A stretch of 64,000 nucleotides of DNA from Anaerolineae bacterium. Lineage in GTDB: Bacteria; Chloroflexota; Anaerolineae; Anaerolineales; Villigracilaceae. Location of the stretch: the NCBI GenBank assembly GCA_017303735.1, contig JAFLCF010000001.1:16894-80893 (forward strand), given 5' to 3'. Below, in pieces: positions 50,665 to 59,351 of this stretch. The notes beneath the pieces were generated by a model. That model searched no databases, was not told where the DNA came from, and saw only the letters and a list, made by a program, of their open reading frames with translations. Both the position numbers and the translations under genes were made by a program. Within the stretch, counting starts at the first letter, position 1, and each line of letters begins with the position of its first letter.

Positions 50665-53571
50665 ATGACTCCGTTATTTTTGAACCGTTTTTGGAGAGCT
50701 GTTTCAGTATATCTCCTGCTTGCCGTGGTGTTTTTACCTGCAAACACTTCATCTGCACAGACGGCGGTATACACGCGCGTTTCAGTGGATTCAAATGGGA
50801 TACAGGCAAATGCGATGTCGTACCGCGGCGAGATCTCGGCGAATGGGCGGTTTGTTGCTTTTGATTCAGAGGCTTATAATCTTGTGGTGGGGGATATGAA
50901 TGGGCAAGGCGATGTCTTCCTGCGTGACCTGCAACTTGGTACGACGGTTCTCGTCTCAACGAATGCTGGCGGCGGGCAGGCAAATGGCGGCTCGGGTGTG
51001 CCGGTCATTTCAGCAGATGGACGCTACGTGGCGTTTGAATCTGGCGCAACCAACCTGGCGGCAATTCCAGATGGCAACGGCTTCACCGATATTTACGTCA
51101 AAGATACACAGACCGGGGCAGTGTCACGCGCCTCACTTTCTTCAACGGGTGTTGAGCCGAATAACGAATCTGCAATTCTTTCAATTTCTGGCAATGGTCG
51201 GTATGTTGTCTTCGATTCGGATGCAGACAACCTCGTTCTCAATGATATGAACGGACATGGAGATATCTTTGTTCGGGATATGCAAGAAAATACAACCATT
51301 GGCATTTCAGTGAATGGAGATTCAGGCGGATTCGATGCGAGCATTTCACTGGATGGCAATTATGTTGTCTTCAATTCCAGTTCCACCAACTTCGTTCTGG
51401 ATGATACCAATGGCAGGGCGGATATCTTCGTCTATTCGATGCTCACCGGGCAGATCGTCCGCGCCTCGGTCAACTCAAGCGGCATGCAGGGTGATTGGCA
51501 ATCCCTCGAGCCTTCGATCTCCGGCGATGGACGCTACGTGACCTTTTCCACGGCGAGTAATTTCACCACGCTGGATACATACGGATATACCCAACTCTAC
51601 GTCCGCGACATGCAGACCGGCACCACCACATTGGCAACTTTAAGAGATGGGTTCGCCATGGTAGGCGAATCGGATGCCTCAGAAATTTCCGCCGACGGGC
51701 GTTATATTGTCTACAGTTTCGATGATAAAGGCGATGGAATGCCCACGCGCTGGCTGTACCTTCATGATAGGGTTATGGGTACGAACGCAATGGTGGTTTC
51801 GGCTGGGATCATGGAATATGAATGGAACCCATTGCTGCCGTCCATTTCAGGAGATGGACACTTCATTGTCTTCGTATCCAGTTCGCCGAATCTCGTGGCA
51901 GGTGATACCAACAATACACGCGATGTCTTCCTCAAAGATTTAAATCCTTCTGATCTTCCGCCGACGGTGGTGTCGGTCTTCCATGCCTGCCCGAATGGAT
52001 GCAATGGACCCGGCGATCCATTCGCTGATTTCATCGTCACATTTTCTGAGCCGGTCAGCGGTGTGGATGCGGTTGATTTTGCTCTTACCACCAGCGGGGG
52101 AATTTCTGGGGCTGTGATAACAACTGTCAGCGGGGCAGGAAGCGAGTATGTCGTCCGTGTAGATACTGGCACCGGCGACGGTTCAATTCGATTGGATGTC
52201 CTTGATGACGATAGTATTAAAGATGCTGCGATGAATTCACTGGGTGGTGTGGGGGCGGGGAATGGGAATTTCAGTCCTAAGGATGTTTATCTCGTGGATA
52301 AAAATATCGTCGCTGTTACAAGCATTCAGCGGTTGGATGCAACCCCGACAGCATCTGATCTGATTCGGTTTGCTGTTAATTTTTCAGAGCCAGTCAGTGG
52401 TGTCGATTCAACAGATTTTGCATTTACCCTCACGGGAACCTTGGCAAATGCAACGATTGTGGATGTGAGCGGTTCAGGAACAGCCTACACGGTTACGGTC
52501 AATGCGGGCACAGGTGATGGAACATTGCGGCTGGACGTTGTTGATAATGACAGCATTGTGGATGAGTATTTGATTCCACTTGGTGGGGTGGGCACAAACA
52601 CAGGAAATTTCACCAGCGGCGATTTCTACACTTTCGACCATACGCCTCCAATTGTTTTGAACATCCTGCGCCTGGACGCGGATCCGACCGCGGCGGAAGT
52701 TGTTCATTTCAGCGTGATCTTTTCTGAACCTGTGAAATTTATCGACGTCAGCAATTTCGCTCTGACTACAAATGGACCAACGGGTGTCACGATCCCTGAA
52801 TTATCCATTGATACGAGTACGGCGATAGTGACTGTCAGCACAGGGACAGGGAATGGCACCATTCAACTCAGTGTCGTGGATAACGACAACCTTTTCGATG
52901 CAGTTGGGAATCCGCTGGGTGGATATGGTGTGGGAAATGGAAATTATAGCGGACCGTTTTATTCGGTAAACAAGACGATGCCTGAGGTGAAGACAGAGAA
53001 ATTACGGTCGAATGGCAGGAACGATGGTTGGATTCTCGAGTCGAATGAGACTAGTAATGCAGGCGGCACAAAAAACTCAGGTGCAGATACCTTCAGAGTG
53101 GGGGATGATGGTAATGATCGCCAATATCGATCGATCTTGCATTTCCCCATGCATCACATTCCTGATGATGCAGTGATTACGCGCGCGATCTTGATGGTGA
53201 AGGCTCAGGGGTCGGCAGGCACAAATCCATTCACATCTCACGGAAACATTCTTGTAGATATTTGTTATGGTCCATATGGCTCCTGGGGACCGTTCCAGAT
53301 AAGTGCTTTGCAGGTATCAGACTTTCAGGCTCCTGCCGGATTGAATTCCGCAGCCATCATTCAAGATAATGCGGTGGGTGGTTGGTATTGGGCGATTCTG
53401 CCGCCGAATGCATTTGCATATTTAAACAAAACGGGAATCACCCAACTCCGCCTCACCTTCCAATTGGATGATAACGACGACCTCGGCGCGGATTATCTGG
53501 CATTCTTCAGCGGCGATGCTGAAGATCAGGCGCTTCGTCCACATTTGGTGGTCGAGTATTATGTGCCGTAG
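50665..53571 (+). CDS. Secreted beta-propeller protein with Ig-like and DNRLRE-type modules
   Basis: A 968-residue exported protein. A signal peptide covers 1 to about 32 (cleavage after SSA). Residues about 45-425 are TolB/WD40-like beta-propeller repeats of the type SISGDGRYVVFDSDADNLVxxDxNGxxDIFVRDMQ, about seven blades. Three approximately 110-residue modules follow (SGVDAVDFALTTSG ... TGTGDGSIRLDVLDDDS), then a C-terminal DNRLRE-type domain ending VVEYYVP. The last half is closely similar to the protein at 44010. A weak AGAAGGAGAAAG ribosome-binding region precedes the ATG. Cell-surface location is inferred; no anchoring motif is seen. Confidence 0.85.
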   Translation: MTPLFLNRFWRAVSVYLLLAVVFLPANTSSAQTAVYTRVSVDSNGIQANAMSYRGEISANGRFVAFDSEAYNLVVGDMNGQGDVFLRDLQLGTTVLVSTNAGGGQANGGSGVPVISADGRYVAFESGATNLAAIPDGNGFTDIYVKDTQTGAVSRASLSSTGVEPNNESAILSISGNGRYVVFDSDADNLVLNDMNGHGDIFVRDMQENTTIGISVNGDSGGFDASISLDGNYVVFNSSSTNFVLDDTNGRADIFVYSMLTGQIVRASVNSSGMQGDWQSLEPSISGDGRYVTFSTASNFTTLDTYGYTQLYVRDMQTGTTTLATLRDGFAMVGESDASEISADGRYIVYSFDDKGDGMPTRWLYLHDRVMGTNAMVVSAGIMEYEWNPLLPSISGDGHFIVFVSSSPNLVAGDTNNTRDVFLKDLNPSDLPPTVVSVFHACPNGCNGPGDPFADFIVTFSEPVSGVDAVDFALTTSGGISGAVITTVSGAGSEYVVRVDTGTGDGSIRLDVLDDDSIKDAAMNSLGGVGAGNGNFSPKDVYLVDKNIVAVTSIQRLDATPTASDLIRFAVNFSEPVSGVDSTDFAFTLTGTLANATIVDVSGSGTAYTVTVNAGTGDGTLRLDVVDNDSIVDEYLIPLGGVGTNTGNFTSGDFYTFDHTPPIVLNILRLDADPTAAEVVHFSVIFSEPVKFIDVSNFALTTNGPTGVTIPELSIDTSTAIVTVSTGTGNGTIQLSVVDNDNLFDAVGNPLGGYGVGNGNYSGPFYSVNKTMPEVKTEKLRSNGRNDGWILESNETSNAGGTKNSGADTFRVGDDGNDRQYRSILHFPMHHIPDDAVITRAILMVKAQGSAGTNPFTSHGNILVDICYGPYGSWGPFQISALQVSDFQAPAGLNSAAIIQDNAVGGWYWAILPPNAFAYLNKTGITQLRLTFQLDDNDDLGADYLAFFSGDAEDQALRPHLVVEYYVP

Positions 53572-53576
53572 GCACA

Positions 53577-53608
53577 AAAAAACTCCGAGGAAAGCCTCGG
53601 AGTTTTCA
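53577..53608. terminator. Bidirectional terminator
   Basis: A 10-bp stem AACTCCGAGG/CCTCGGAGTT (53581-53590 with 53595-53604) with A-run before and T-run after. It serves the convergent surface-protein gene and pdh operon. Confidence 0.88.
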
Positions 53609-53614
53609 TTTTTC

Positions 53615-54859
53615 TTACACTAGCATCCTGACCGGGTTTTCTAAAAACTCAGCTAGTTTCTGCATGAACTGCGCCGCCTCTGCGCCGTCGCTGATGCGGT
53701 GGTCGACGGAGATGGTGGCTTTCATGCGCCAGCCCGGTTTGATCTGTCCGTTTTCAACGACAGGGATTTCTCTTGCAGAGCTGATCGCCAGAATTGCCGC
53801 CTCGGGCGGGTTGACGATGGCGATGAATTCTTCGACATCGTACATGCCGAGGTTCGAGGTGGAGAAGGTTGAACCATCGACATCTTCCGGCTTGACCTTT
53901 CCTTCACGGGCACGCCCTGCCATGGCTTTGACTTCGCCCGAGATCTGGCGCATCGACTTCTGGTCTGAGTCTTTGACGACAACGGTCATGAGTCCGCCAG
54001 GGACGGTGACTGCTACGCCAACATTGACATGCCCAAATTGAATGATCTCATTGCCTTTGATGGTGGCGTTGAGGTTGGGGAATTGTCGAAGTGAGAGAGC
54101 CACGGCTTTGAGGATGAAATCGTTGACCGAGAGTTTTTCATTATCGGGCAGGTAAGCATTGGCTTGCTTGCGCATGTCCATCAACGCATCCATTTTGTAT
54201 TCATGGGTGACGTAGAAATGGGGGATGGTTTGCTTGGATTCAACCAGTCTGCGACCGATGGCTTGGCGAAGTTTGGTGGTGGGGATGACCTTATCTTCTA
54301 CAGAAACTGGTAATTGGTAATTGGTAATTGGGGTGGAGGGACGGCTGACCGTTGAAGACTGTCCGCCTGCCATTGCCGATTCCACATCTTTGCGCACCAC
54401 ACGTCCGCCGGGACCGGTGCCTTGAACAGAAGCGAGATTGACGCCGTTATCTTTGGCAACTTTCTTTGCGAGCGGGCTGGCTTTCACGGGTCCGCTTTCG
54501 GCGGGGGCAGAGGCTTGAGCAACAGGAGCAACTGTCGGTTGAGTCTGAGCCGCAGGTTTTTCCTCCGACTTTTGACTTTCAACCTTTGACGGCGAAGCCG
54601 CAGGCGCATCCACTTTTTCACCCGCTGCACCGATCACTGCGATGGGGGCGTTGACGGGAACCATCGTTCCCTGATCCACGATCAATTGCAGCACAACACC
54701 GCTGGCAGAAGATTCCACTTCAACGGTGGCTTTGTCGGTTTCGATCTCGGCGAGGATATCGCCTTTGTTAATGTTTTCGCCCACTTGTTTCACCCAGCGG
54801 ACGAGCATACCCTCAGCCATGTCGAAGCCGAGTTTGGGCATATTGATGGTTTCAGCCAT
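53615..54859 (-). CDS. pdhC: Pyruvate dehydrogenase E2, dihydrolipoamide acetyltransferase
   Basis: A 414-residue E2 core of the 2-oxoacid dehydrogenase complex. The lipoyl domain carries the lipoylated Lys in EIETDKATVEVES (about Lys43). A Pro/Ala/Gln-rich linker leads to the peripheral-subunit-binding domain (ASPLAKKVAKDNGVNLASVQGTGPGGRVVRKDVE, about 130-163). A second linker leads to the catalytic domain with SxSxHRISDG (DHRISDGA near 388-395). Both linkers contain heptad arrays (54565-54592 and 54306-54333), the latter encoding TPITNYQLP. The gene overlaps E1beta by 1 nt (TAATG). No E3 gene follows. Confidence 0.94.
   Translation of the reverse strand: MAETINMPKLGFDMAEGMLVRWVKQVGENINKGDILAEIETDKATVEVESSASGVVLQLIVDQGTMVPVNAPIAVIGAAGEKVDAPAASPSKVESQKSEEKPAAQTQPTVAPVAQASAPAESGPVKASPLAKKVAKDNGVNLASVQGTGPGGRVVRKDVESAMAGGQSSTVSRPSTPITNYQLPVSVEDKVIPTTKLRQAIGRRLVESKQTIPHFYVTHEYKMDALMDMRKQANAYLPDNEKLSVNDFILKAVALSLRQFPNLNATIKGNEIIQFGHVNVGVAVTVPGGLMTVVVKDSDQKSMRQISGEVKAMAGRAREGKVKPEDVDGSTFSTSNLGMYDVEEFIAIVNPPEAAILAISSAREIPVVENGQIKPGWRMKATISVDHRISDGAEAAQFMQKLAEFLENPVRMLV
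54306..54333. repeat. Heptanucleotide array (ATTGGTA family) in the pdhC linker
   Basis: Units ACTGGTA, ATTGGTA, ATTGGTA, ATTGGGG, same family and same encoded peptide type (ITNYQLP) as the hemW array at 38430. Confidence 0.85.
54565..54592. repeat. Heptanucleotide array (TTGACTT family) in the pdhC linker
   Basis: Units CCGACTT, TTGACTT, TCAACCT, TTGACGG, related to the array at 37811. They encode part of SKVESQKSEE. Confidence 0.65.
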
Positions 54860-55833
54860 TATTTCAAAACCTCCTTTGCCGCGGCAACGATGTCTGCAAC
54901 TTGTGGGAGAGCGGCTTGTTCGAGGGTGCGGTTGTACGGAAGCGGGACTTCTTTTTGCGCAACGCGAATGATGGGGGCATCGACATAATCAAAGGCTTCT
55001 TCGTAAATGCGGCTGACGACTTCAGCACCGACACCGTAAGATTTCCAACCTTCTTCAACGACGATGGCGCGGTTGGTTTTCTTGAATGATTCCAAAACGG
55101 GTTCCATGTCGAGCGGACGCAGGGTGCGCAGGTCAACGACCTCTGCTTCGATGCCTTGCTTGCTGAGTTCATCAGCAGCCTTCATTGAAAGCTCAAGACC
55201 TTTGCAGTAGGTGACGATGGTCATGTCGCTTCCGGCGCGCTGCACTTTGGATTTGCCAATGGGGATGGTGTATTCACCTTCGGGAACTTCACCGCGGACT
55301 TGATACATGGTGGCGTGTTCGAGGAAGAGAACCGGATCATCCGACCGAATGGCTGATTTGAGCAATCCTTTGGCATCTTCTGGCGTTCCCGGGCTGACGA
55401 CTTTCAAGCCGGGGAAGTGTGCAAAGATGGCATCGGGAGTTTGCGAGTGCGTCGCGCCGAGTTGACGCCCGCCGCCGCCCACTGCGCGAATGACCAGCGG
55501 CACTTTGAACTGTCCGCCGAACATGTAATGCAGTTTCGGCGCCTGGTTGACGATATAGTCCATTGCAGAGAAACCAAAGTTGATGGTCATCAGTTCTGCA
55601 ACGGGGCGTTGACCGACCATTGCCGCGCCGATCGCGCCGCCGATGATGGCATTTTCTGCGATGGGCGTATCTTTGATGCGGTCGGGACCGTACTTGTCGT
55701 AAAAGCCTTTGGTAACAGCGTAAGTACCGCCCCAAACGCCGACTTCTTCACCCATGATAAAAACAGCGGGGTCGCGGTCCATTTCTTCCATTAATGCTTG
55801 CGAGATCGCCTCGCGGATCGTGATTTTAGCCAT
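54859..55833 (-). CDS. pdhB: Pyruvate dehydrogenase E1 component, beta subunit
   Basis: A 324-residue E1beta. Motifs: EAISQALMEEMDRDPAVFIMGEEVGVWGG (about 8-36), DTPIAENAIIGGAIGAA, VRAVGGGGRQLGATHSQ (about 116-132) and the C-terminal transketolase domain (VVDLRTLRPLDMEPVLESFKKTNRAIVVEEG). Together with E1alpha it decarboxylates pyruvate and transfers the acetyl group to E2 lipoate. GAGG lies about 10 nt before the ATG. An array of 7-nt units fills the 89-nt gap to E1alpha. Confidence 0.95.
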   Translation of the reverse strand: MAKITIREAISQALMEEMDRDPAVFIMGEEVGVWGGTYAVTKGFYDKYGPDRIKDTPIAENAIIGGAIGAAMVGQRPVAELMTINFGFSAMDYIVNQAPKLHYMFGGQFKVPLVIRAVGGGGRQLGATHSQTPDAIFAHFPGLKVVSPGTPEDAKGLLKSAIRSDDPVLFLEHATMYQVRGEVPEGEYTIPIGKSKVQRAGSDMTIVTYCKGLELSMKAADELSKQGIEAEVVDLRTLRPLDMEPVLESFKKTNRAIVVEEGWKSYGVGAEVVSRIYEEAFDYVDAPIIRVAQKEVPLPYNRTLEQAALPQVADIVAAAKEVLK

Positions 55834-55846
55834 GTGTAATTCCTCG

Positions 55847-55923
55847 TAATACGATATTCGTTAGTCGATACTCGATAATCGGTTCATGTTCCGAAGATCG
55901 AATGATCGAATATCGAGTTTCGT
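55847..55923. repeat. Two-sided heptanucleotide array between pdhA and pdhB
   Basis: About eleven 7-nt units. Five end in TCG/ACG (TAATACG, ATATTCG, TTAGTCG, ATACTCG, ATAATCG). After a short centre the complementary orientation follows (GATCGAA, TGATCGA, ATATCGA). It ends at the pdhA stop codon region. Confidence 0.75.
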
Positions 55924-56882
55924 TAATTATCCACAAAAATATCTGTATACAATTCTTCCGGCGCGGGTTCAGGGGAGGTTTCGGCGAATTCAACAGCCTT
56001 TGTCACTTCCTCTTCTACACGGGCTTCGATCTCATCCAGAGCCTTGCGAGTGGCAACCTTTTTATCGAGCAGGTATTTGTTGAAGATGCCGATGGGGTCG
56101 TTCGTTTGCCACTGCTTTACTTCTTCCGCTTTGCGATATCGTTCCGGGTCACCCATGGAGTGACCGCGGAAGCGGTAGGTGTCAATTTCCAATAGATAAG
56201 GCTGCCCTTCTTTGCGGACGTACTCGATCGCTTCCTTGGCAGCTTCGTACACCTTCGTTACGTCCATGCCGTCCACCTGTCCATTCTTCATGCCATACCC
56301 TTCCGCTTTTTGGCGGATCTCGGTCACAGCCGAAGCACGTTCTACGGTGGTACCCATGCCGTACTGATTGTTTTCACAGACCCACAGCACGCGCAATCCC
56401 CAGGTCTTGGCTAAATTCAACGCTTCATGGAAATAGCCGATATTGGTCGCGCCATCACCGAACATACAGATGGTGACGTTGTCGTTCTTTGCATATTGAT
56501 CGCCGAGCGCAAAGCCAGATGCAATGGGCAAATGTCCGCCGACGATGGCATGCCCGCCCCACATGTTCTTGGACGTATCTGCCATATGCATCGAGCCGCC
56601 CTTGCCTTTCGACATGCCCGTTGCCTTGCCGAGCAATTCTGCCATGACCGCATTGGCAGAAATGCCGCAGTTGATAGCCACGCCATGGTCGCGATACGCT
56701 GTGATCACGCGGTCACGTTCTTCACGCGCCGCGATCAAACCGGTCGAAACGGCTTCCTGCCCAATATACAGGTGCATGAAACCGCCGATCTTGCCAGCCT
56801 GGTACAACTCCGCGCCGCGTTCTTCCACACGCCGAATCAACACCATCTGGTAATACAAATCGAGCAATTGTTCTTTCTTCAT
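55923..56882 (-). CDS. pdhA: Pyruvate dehydrogenase E1 component, alpha subunit
   Basis: A 319-residue thiamine-diphosphate-dependent E1alpha. The ThDP motif GDGATNIGYFHEALNLAKTWGLRVLWVCENNQYG (about 160-193) is intact, as are GGSMHMAD (about 95-102) and the phosphorylation-loop-like YRFRGHSMGDPERYR. ATG 56882 is chosen; a TTG at 56903 would add seven residues. GGAG lies about 11 nt upstream. The first gene of the minus-strand E1alpha-E1beta-E2 operon. The ThDP cofactor links it to the thiamine locus elsewhere in the window. Confidence 0.94.
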   Translation of the reverse strand: MKKEQLLDLYYQMVLIRRVEERGAELYQAGKIGGFMHLYIGQEAVSTGLIAAREERDRVITAYRDHGVAINCGISANAVMAELLGKATGMSKGKGGSMHMADTSKNMWGGHAIVGGHLPIASGFALGDQYAKNDNVTICMFGDGATNIGYFHEALNLAKTWGLRVLWVCENNQYGMGTTVERASAVTEIRQKAEGYGMKNGQVDGMDVTKVYEAAKEAIEYVRKEGQPYLLEIDTYRFRGHSMGDPERYRKAEEVKQWQTNDPIGIFNKYLLDKKVATRKALDEIEARVEEEVTKAVEFAETSPEPAPEELYTDIFVDN

Positions 56883-56909
56883 TAAATGGAACTCCAATAA
56901 CAAGGTTCA

Positions 56910-56925
56910 TACGCCCGAAGGCGTA
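56910..56925 (-). other. UUCG-tetraloop hairpin in the pdhA leader
   Basis: TACGCC-TTCG-GGCGTA on the minus strand, a very stable hairpin about 28 nt before the pdhA ATG. It could affect mRNA stability or translation. The 283 nt from 56883 to 57165 otherwise hold only the divergent promoters. Confidence 0.5.
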
Positions 56926-57090
56926 ATTTTGGGTTGAAAAATATCATAAGGAAAAAACACCAAACTCCCTTTGGCGTTCTGATTCCTGTAAATCGAATCG
57001 GGGATTATATCAGAGAAAAAAAGCCCGATTTTGCCCCTGATAGATTTTGAAAGCCTTGAAATTCAAATGCCCAATTTACGTATTTTTGGG

Positions 57091-57118
57091 TTGACATCTC
57101 ATCTGCATATGCTATAAA
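57091..57118 (+). promoter_or_regulatory. Strong sigma-70 promoter of the small membrane gene
   Basis: Perfect TTGACA (57091-57096), a 16-nt spacer and TATAAA (57113-57118), start point near 57125, about 41 nt before ATG 57166. Confidence 0.75.
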
Positions 57119-57165
57119 TTAGATGACCGCCGGAGCAACTTTTTATCATTTCAAAGGAGAATCAC

Positions 57166-57336
57166 ATGAAACTTACGCCTCCCAAAACGATTACTTATTG
57201 GGTCTCTGTTGCATTTGCAGTGCTCGGCTTTCTTTCACAGTTCGGTGTTCTTGCGTTCCTGCCGATTTCCGGTTTTTGGCTTTTGGCGATTGGCTTCATC
57301 ATCCTCGCTTTGAGCCTTCTCATCAAGGGCATCTAA
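57166..57336 (+). CDS. 56-residue two-helix membrane protein
   Basis: A short gene with AAAGGAGA 5 nt before the ATG and a near-consensus promoter. The protein opens with MKLTPPKTITYW, has two hydrophobic segments (about 13-31 and 34-53, separated by LPISG), and ends LIKGI. No family recognised. Strong expression signals and tidy topology make it a credible gene. A hairpin terminator follows. It reads away from pdhA. Confidence 0.75.
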   Translation: MKLTPPKTITYWVSVAFAVLGFLSQFGVLAFLPISGFWLLAIGFIILALSLLIKGI

Positions 57337-57361
57337 TTTTATCCACCGGCGGATCAAAAAA

Positions 57362-57396
57362 AACTCCCCGCAGCAATGCGGGGAGTTTTCATTTTT
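57362..57396. terminator. Bidirectional terminator
   Basis: A 10-bp stem AACTCCCCGC/GCGGGGAGTT (57362-57371 with 57378-57387), A-run before and T-rich after. Serves the 56-residue gene and the convergent lipoprotein gene. Confidence 0.88.
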
Positions 57397-58123
57397 ACTT
57401 GCAAGCAGGCACGATCTGGACCACCTTCTCCGAAGTGCCGTTCTCATTCACGGCTTCGAGCTCGTAGGTGACCACTTTGTTGAATGGCACCGCAGGGTCT
57501 TTGTAATTGAGACGGCTCGCCTTGAATTCGCCGACCCGTCCACCGTCACGATAGAGGCGGTAAGCCGTCTCGCCGCCGCCGCTTGCCCAGCTCAAGGTCA
57601 ACGAGAATTTTTTCGGTCCCGGCTGGCAAAGCTGATCCACCACGAAAAAGCTCAAAGGCACTCCCGGCAGATCCGGCGCTTCCCCGATAGACAGGGAGTT
57701 AAAATCCTGGTTGGGGGTCGCATTCTCGTAAAAGATCCAACATTCGCGCCCGGTGTCGTTAACCACCTGCCACCATTGGCTGTCTTCACTGCGCCCGATC
57801 ACCGGCAGCTCTTTATCCGCAGCGATTTGGTCAACGATATTATAGAAAGTACTGGGTCCCAATCGGCAGTTGGAGTTTTTGGTAAGCGTCAACTCGGGTG
57901 GAATTTGAGGCGTGGACGTTGGCGGAATGGGTGTATCCGTAGGGGCTATTGTGGCAGTATTTTCAACCACCACTACATACGTCACTTCAGGGCTGGGTTG
58001 GACTGGCTGAGAATCACCGCCAGTATTGGTGTCTCCTCCAGCACCTGCACCCGGCATGGTGCAGGCAAGAATGGAGAGAATTAAAAAGAAACTGGCTAAC
58101 GAAACATCTCTTTTGGCTTTCAT
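57395..58123 (-). CDS. Lipoprotein with bacterial SH3-like domain
   Basis: A 242-residue lipoprotein. The signal is MKAKRDVSLASFFLILSILAC with lipid-acceptor Cys21. A Thr/Pro-rich linker (about 30-80) leads to an SH3b-type domain (about 80-132: SNCRLGPSTFYNIVDQIAAD with ELPVIGRSEDSQWWQV), a fold that often binds cell-wall or other ligands. The last 100 residues look fibronectin-III-like (LTLSWASGGGETAYRLYRDGGRVG). The start is ATG 58123, supported by GAGGAGA upstream; a longer frame from 58177 has no signal peptide. Function unknown. Confidence 0.82.
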   Translation of the reverse strand: MKAKRDVSLASFFLILSILACTMPGAGAGGDTNTGGDSQPVQPSPEVTYVVVVENTATIAPTDTPIPPTSTPQIPPELTLTKNSNCRLGPSTFYNIVDQIAADKELPVIGRSEDSQWWQVVNDTGRECWIFYENATPNQDFNSLSIGEAPDLPGVPLSFFVVDQLCQPGPKKFSLTLSWASGGGETAYRLYRDGGRVGEFKASRLNYKDPAVPFNKVVTYELEAVNENGTSEKVVQIVPACK

Positions 58124-58203
58124 GCATTTCTCCTCAATAGATCTGATAGGCGTTTCGAATATTATACACTCGCACACAAATTGAATTCATGTAAAATAAA
58201 AGC

Positions 58204-59343
58204 ATGGATTGGTTCTCGAACTCAAAGCAAGGCGAGGCAAAAAAGTTGCTCTCTTTATTGGGGGATGGAGCGAAACGTGACCATGCCGCCCAGGAATTGA
58301 TTCGCCTTGGTGTGGATGCCGTCTCACCCTTGATCGACGCGCTTCAGACTCAAGACTTGAATCTGCTCGCCATCTATCAGCGCATCCTCGCCCGAATCCC
58401 TTCCGCCTCTCCCGAACTGACAAAAGCACTCCGGTCTGCCCATCCACTCATTCGCGGACGGGTTGCCGAAGTCTTCGCCATGAGCAAAGATAAGACTGCC
58501 ATGCCAGCCTTACTCGAAGCCTTACGTGGAGAATTTTTCACCGTCCGTGCGCGAGCTGCACTTGCTTTGGCAGCCATCGGCGATGCAAAAGTGATCCCTG
58601 AACTGCTCCCGTTGTTGAAAGATAGCGAAGATGAAGTACGAATTGCGGCTTGTCATGCCGTTGGGTCATTCCACGACCCATATACTTTCGATGAGCTCGC
58701 CAATGTAACTTTGGATGACACAAAAATAGAAGTCCGGCAGGCGGCTGTAAAAGCCTTGGGAGATTCGCGCAACCCGGCGGCGATCCCATTCCTATTAGAA
58801 GCTCTACGAGATTCTTTCTGGTGGTTCGAACGCGAACAAGCCACTCAAGACCTGCTTACCGCCATTGAAAACATGGGGGAGCCCGTTGTTGAACCGTTGA
58901 TCGAAGCCCTGGCAGACCGTGAAGGGACTGTCCGAAAATTTGCTGGGATCATCCTTGGGCGGCTGGGCGATCCCCGCGCCATTGAAGAACTGGGGATGAC
59001 CGTTTATGACTTGCATCACGAAGTGAGTCAAACCGCGGCGTTGGCGCTGGCTCAATTCGGCGCCCCCGCCATCGACGTATTGGCTGAGGCGCTCATCCAC
59101 CCCGAGGCATCTGTGCGCGAACATGCCATCCTCGGGCTTGGAAAGATCCGAGATGAAAGAGTTGCGCCGTATTTGATCGAAATGCTGTACGACCCAGCTC
59201 CGGTTGTGAAAAGACAGGCGGTTCTTTCGATTGGCGAACTGCGTGACCCGCGTGCCATCCCTGCTTTGCAGGAGCTCGCCGCAAGCCGCACAGACAGGGA
59301 GCTTGCCGCTTTGGCGAAACAGATTTTAGAAAATTATCGGTAG
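58204..59343 (+). CDS. HEAT-repeat (PBS-lyase-type) protein
   Basis: A 379-residue cytoplasmic solenoid protein of about nine to ten HEAT repeats of roughly 31 residues. Typical units are VIPELLPLLKDSEDEVRIAACHAVGSF, IPFLLEALRDS and PYLIEMLYDPAPVVKRQAVLSIGELRDPRAIPAL. Such proteins act as protein-protein scaffolds or lyases for bilin attachment; nothing here shows a lyase active site. TAAAAT at 58192-58197 ends 6 nt before the ATG, suggesting a leaderless transcript. The downstream GTG-start membrane gene follows 8 nt after the stop, so they are probably co-transcribed. Confidence 0.85.
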   Translation: MDWFSNSKQGEAKKLLSLLGDGAKRDHAAQELIRLGVDAVSPLIDALQTQDLNLLAIYQRILARIPSASPELTKALRSAHPLIRGRVAEVFAMSKDKTAMPALLEALRGEFFTVRARAALALAAIGDAKVIPELLPLLKDSEDEVRIAACHAVGSFHDPYTFDELANVTLDDTKIEVRQAAVKALGDSRNPAAIPFLLEALRDSFWWFEREQATQDLLTAIENMGEPVVEPLIEALADREGTVRKFAGIILGRLGDPRAIEELGMTVYDLHHEVSQTAALALAQFGAPAIDVLAEALIHPEASVREHAILGLGKIRDERVAPYLIEMLYDPAPVVKRQAVLSIGELRDPRAIPALQELAASRTDRELAALAKQILENYR

Positions 59344-59351
59344 GAACTTTC

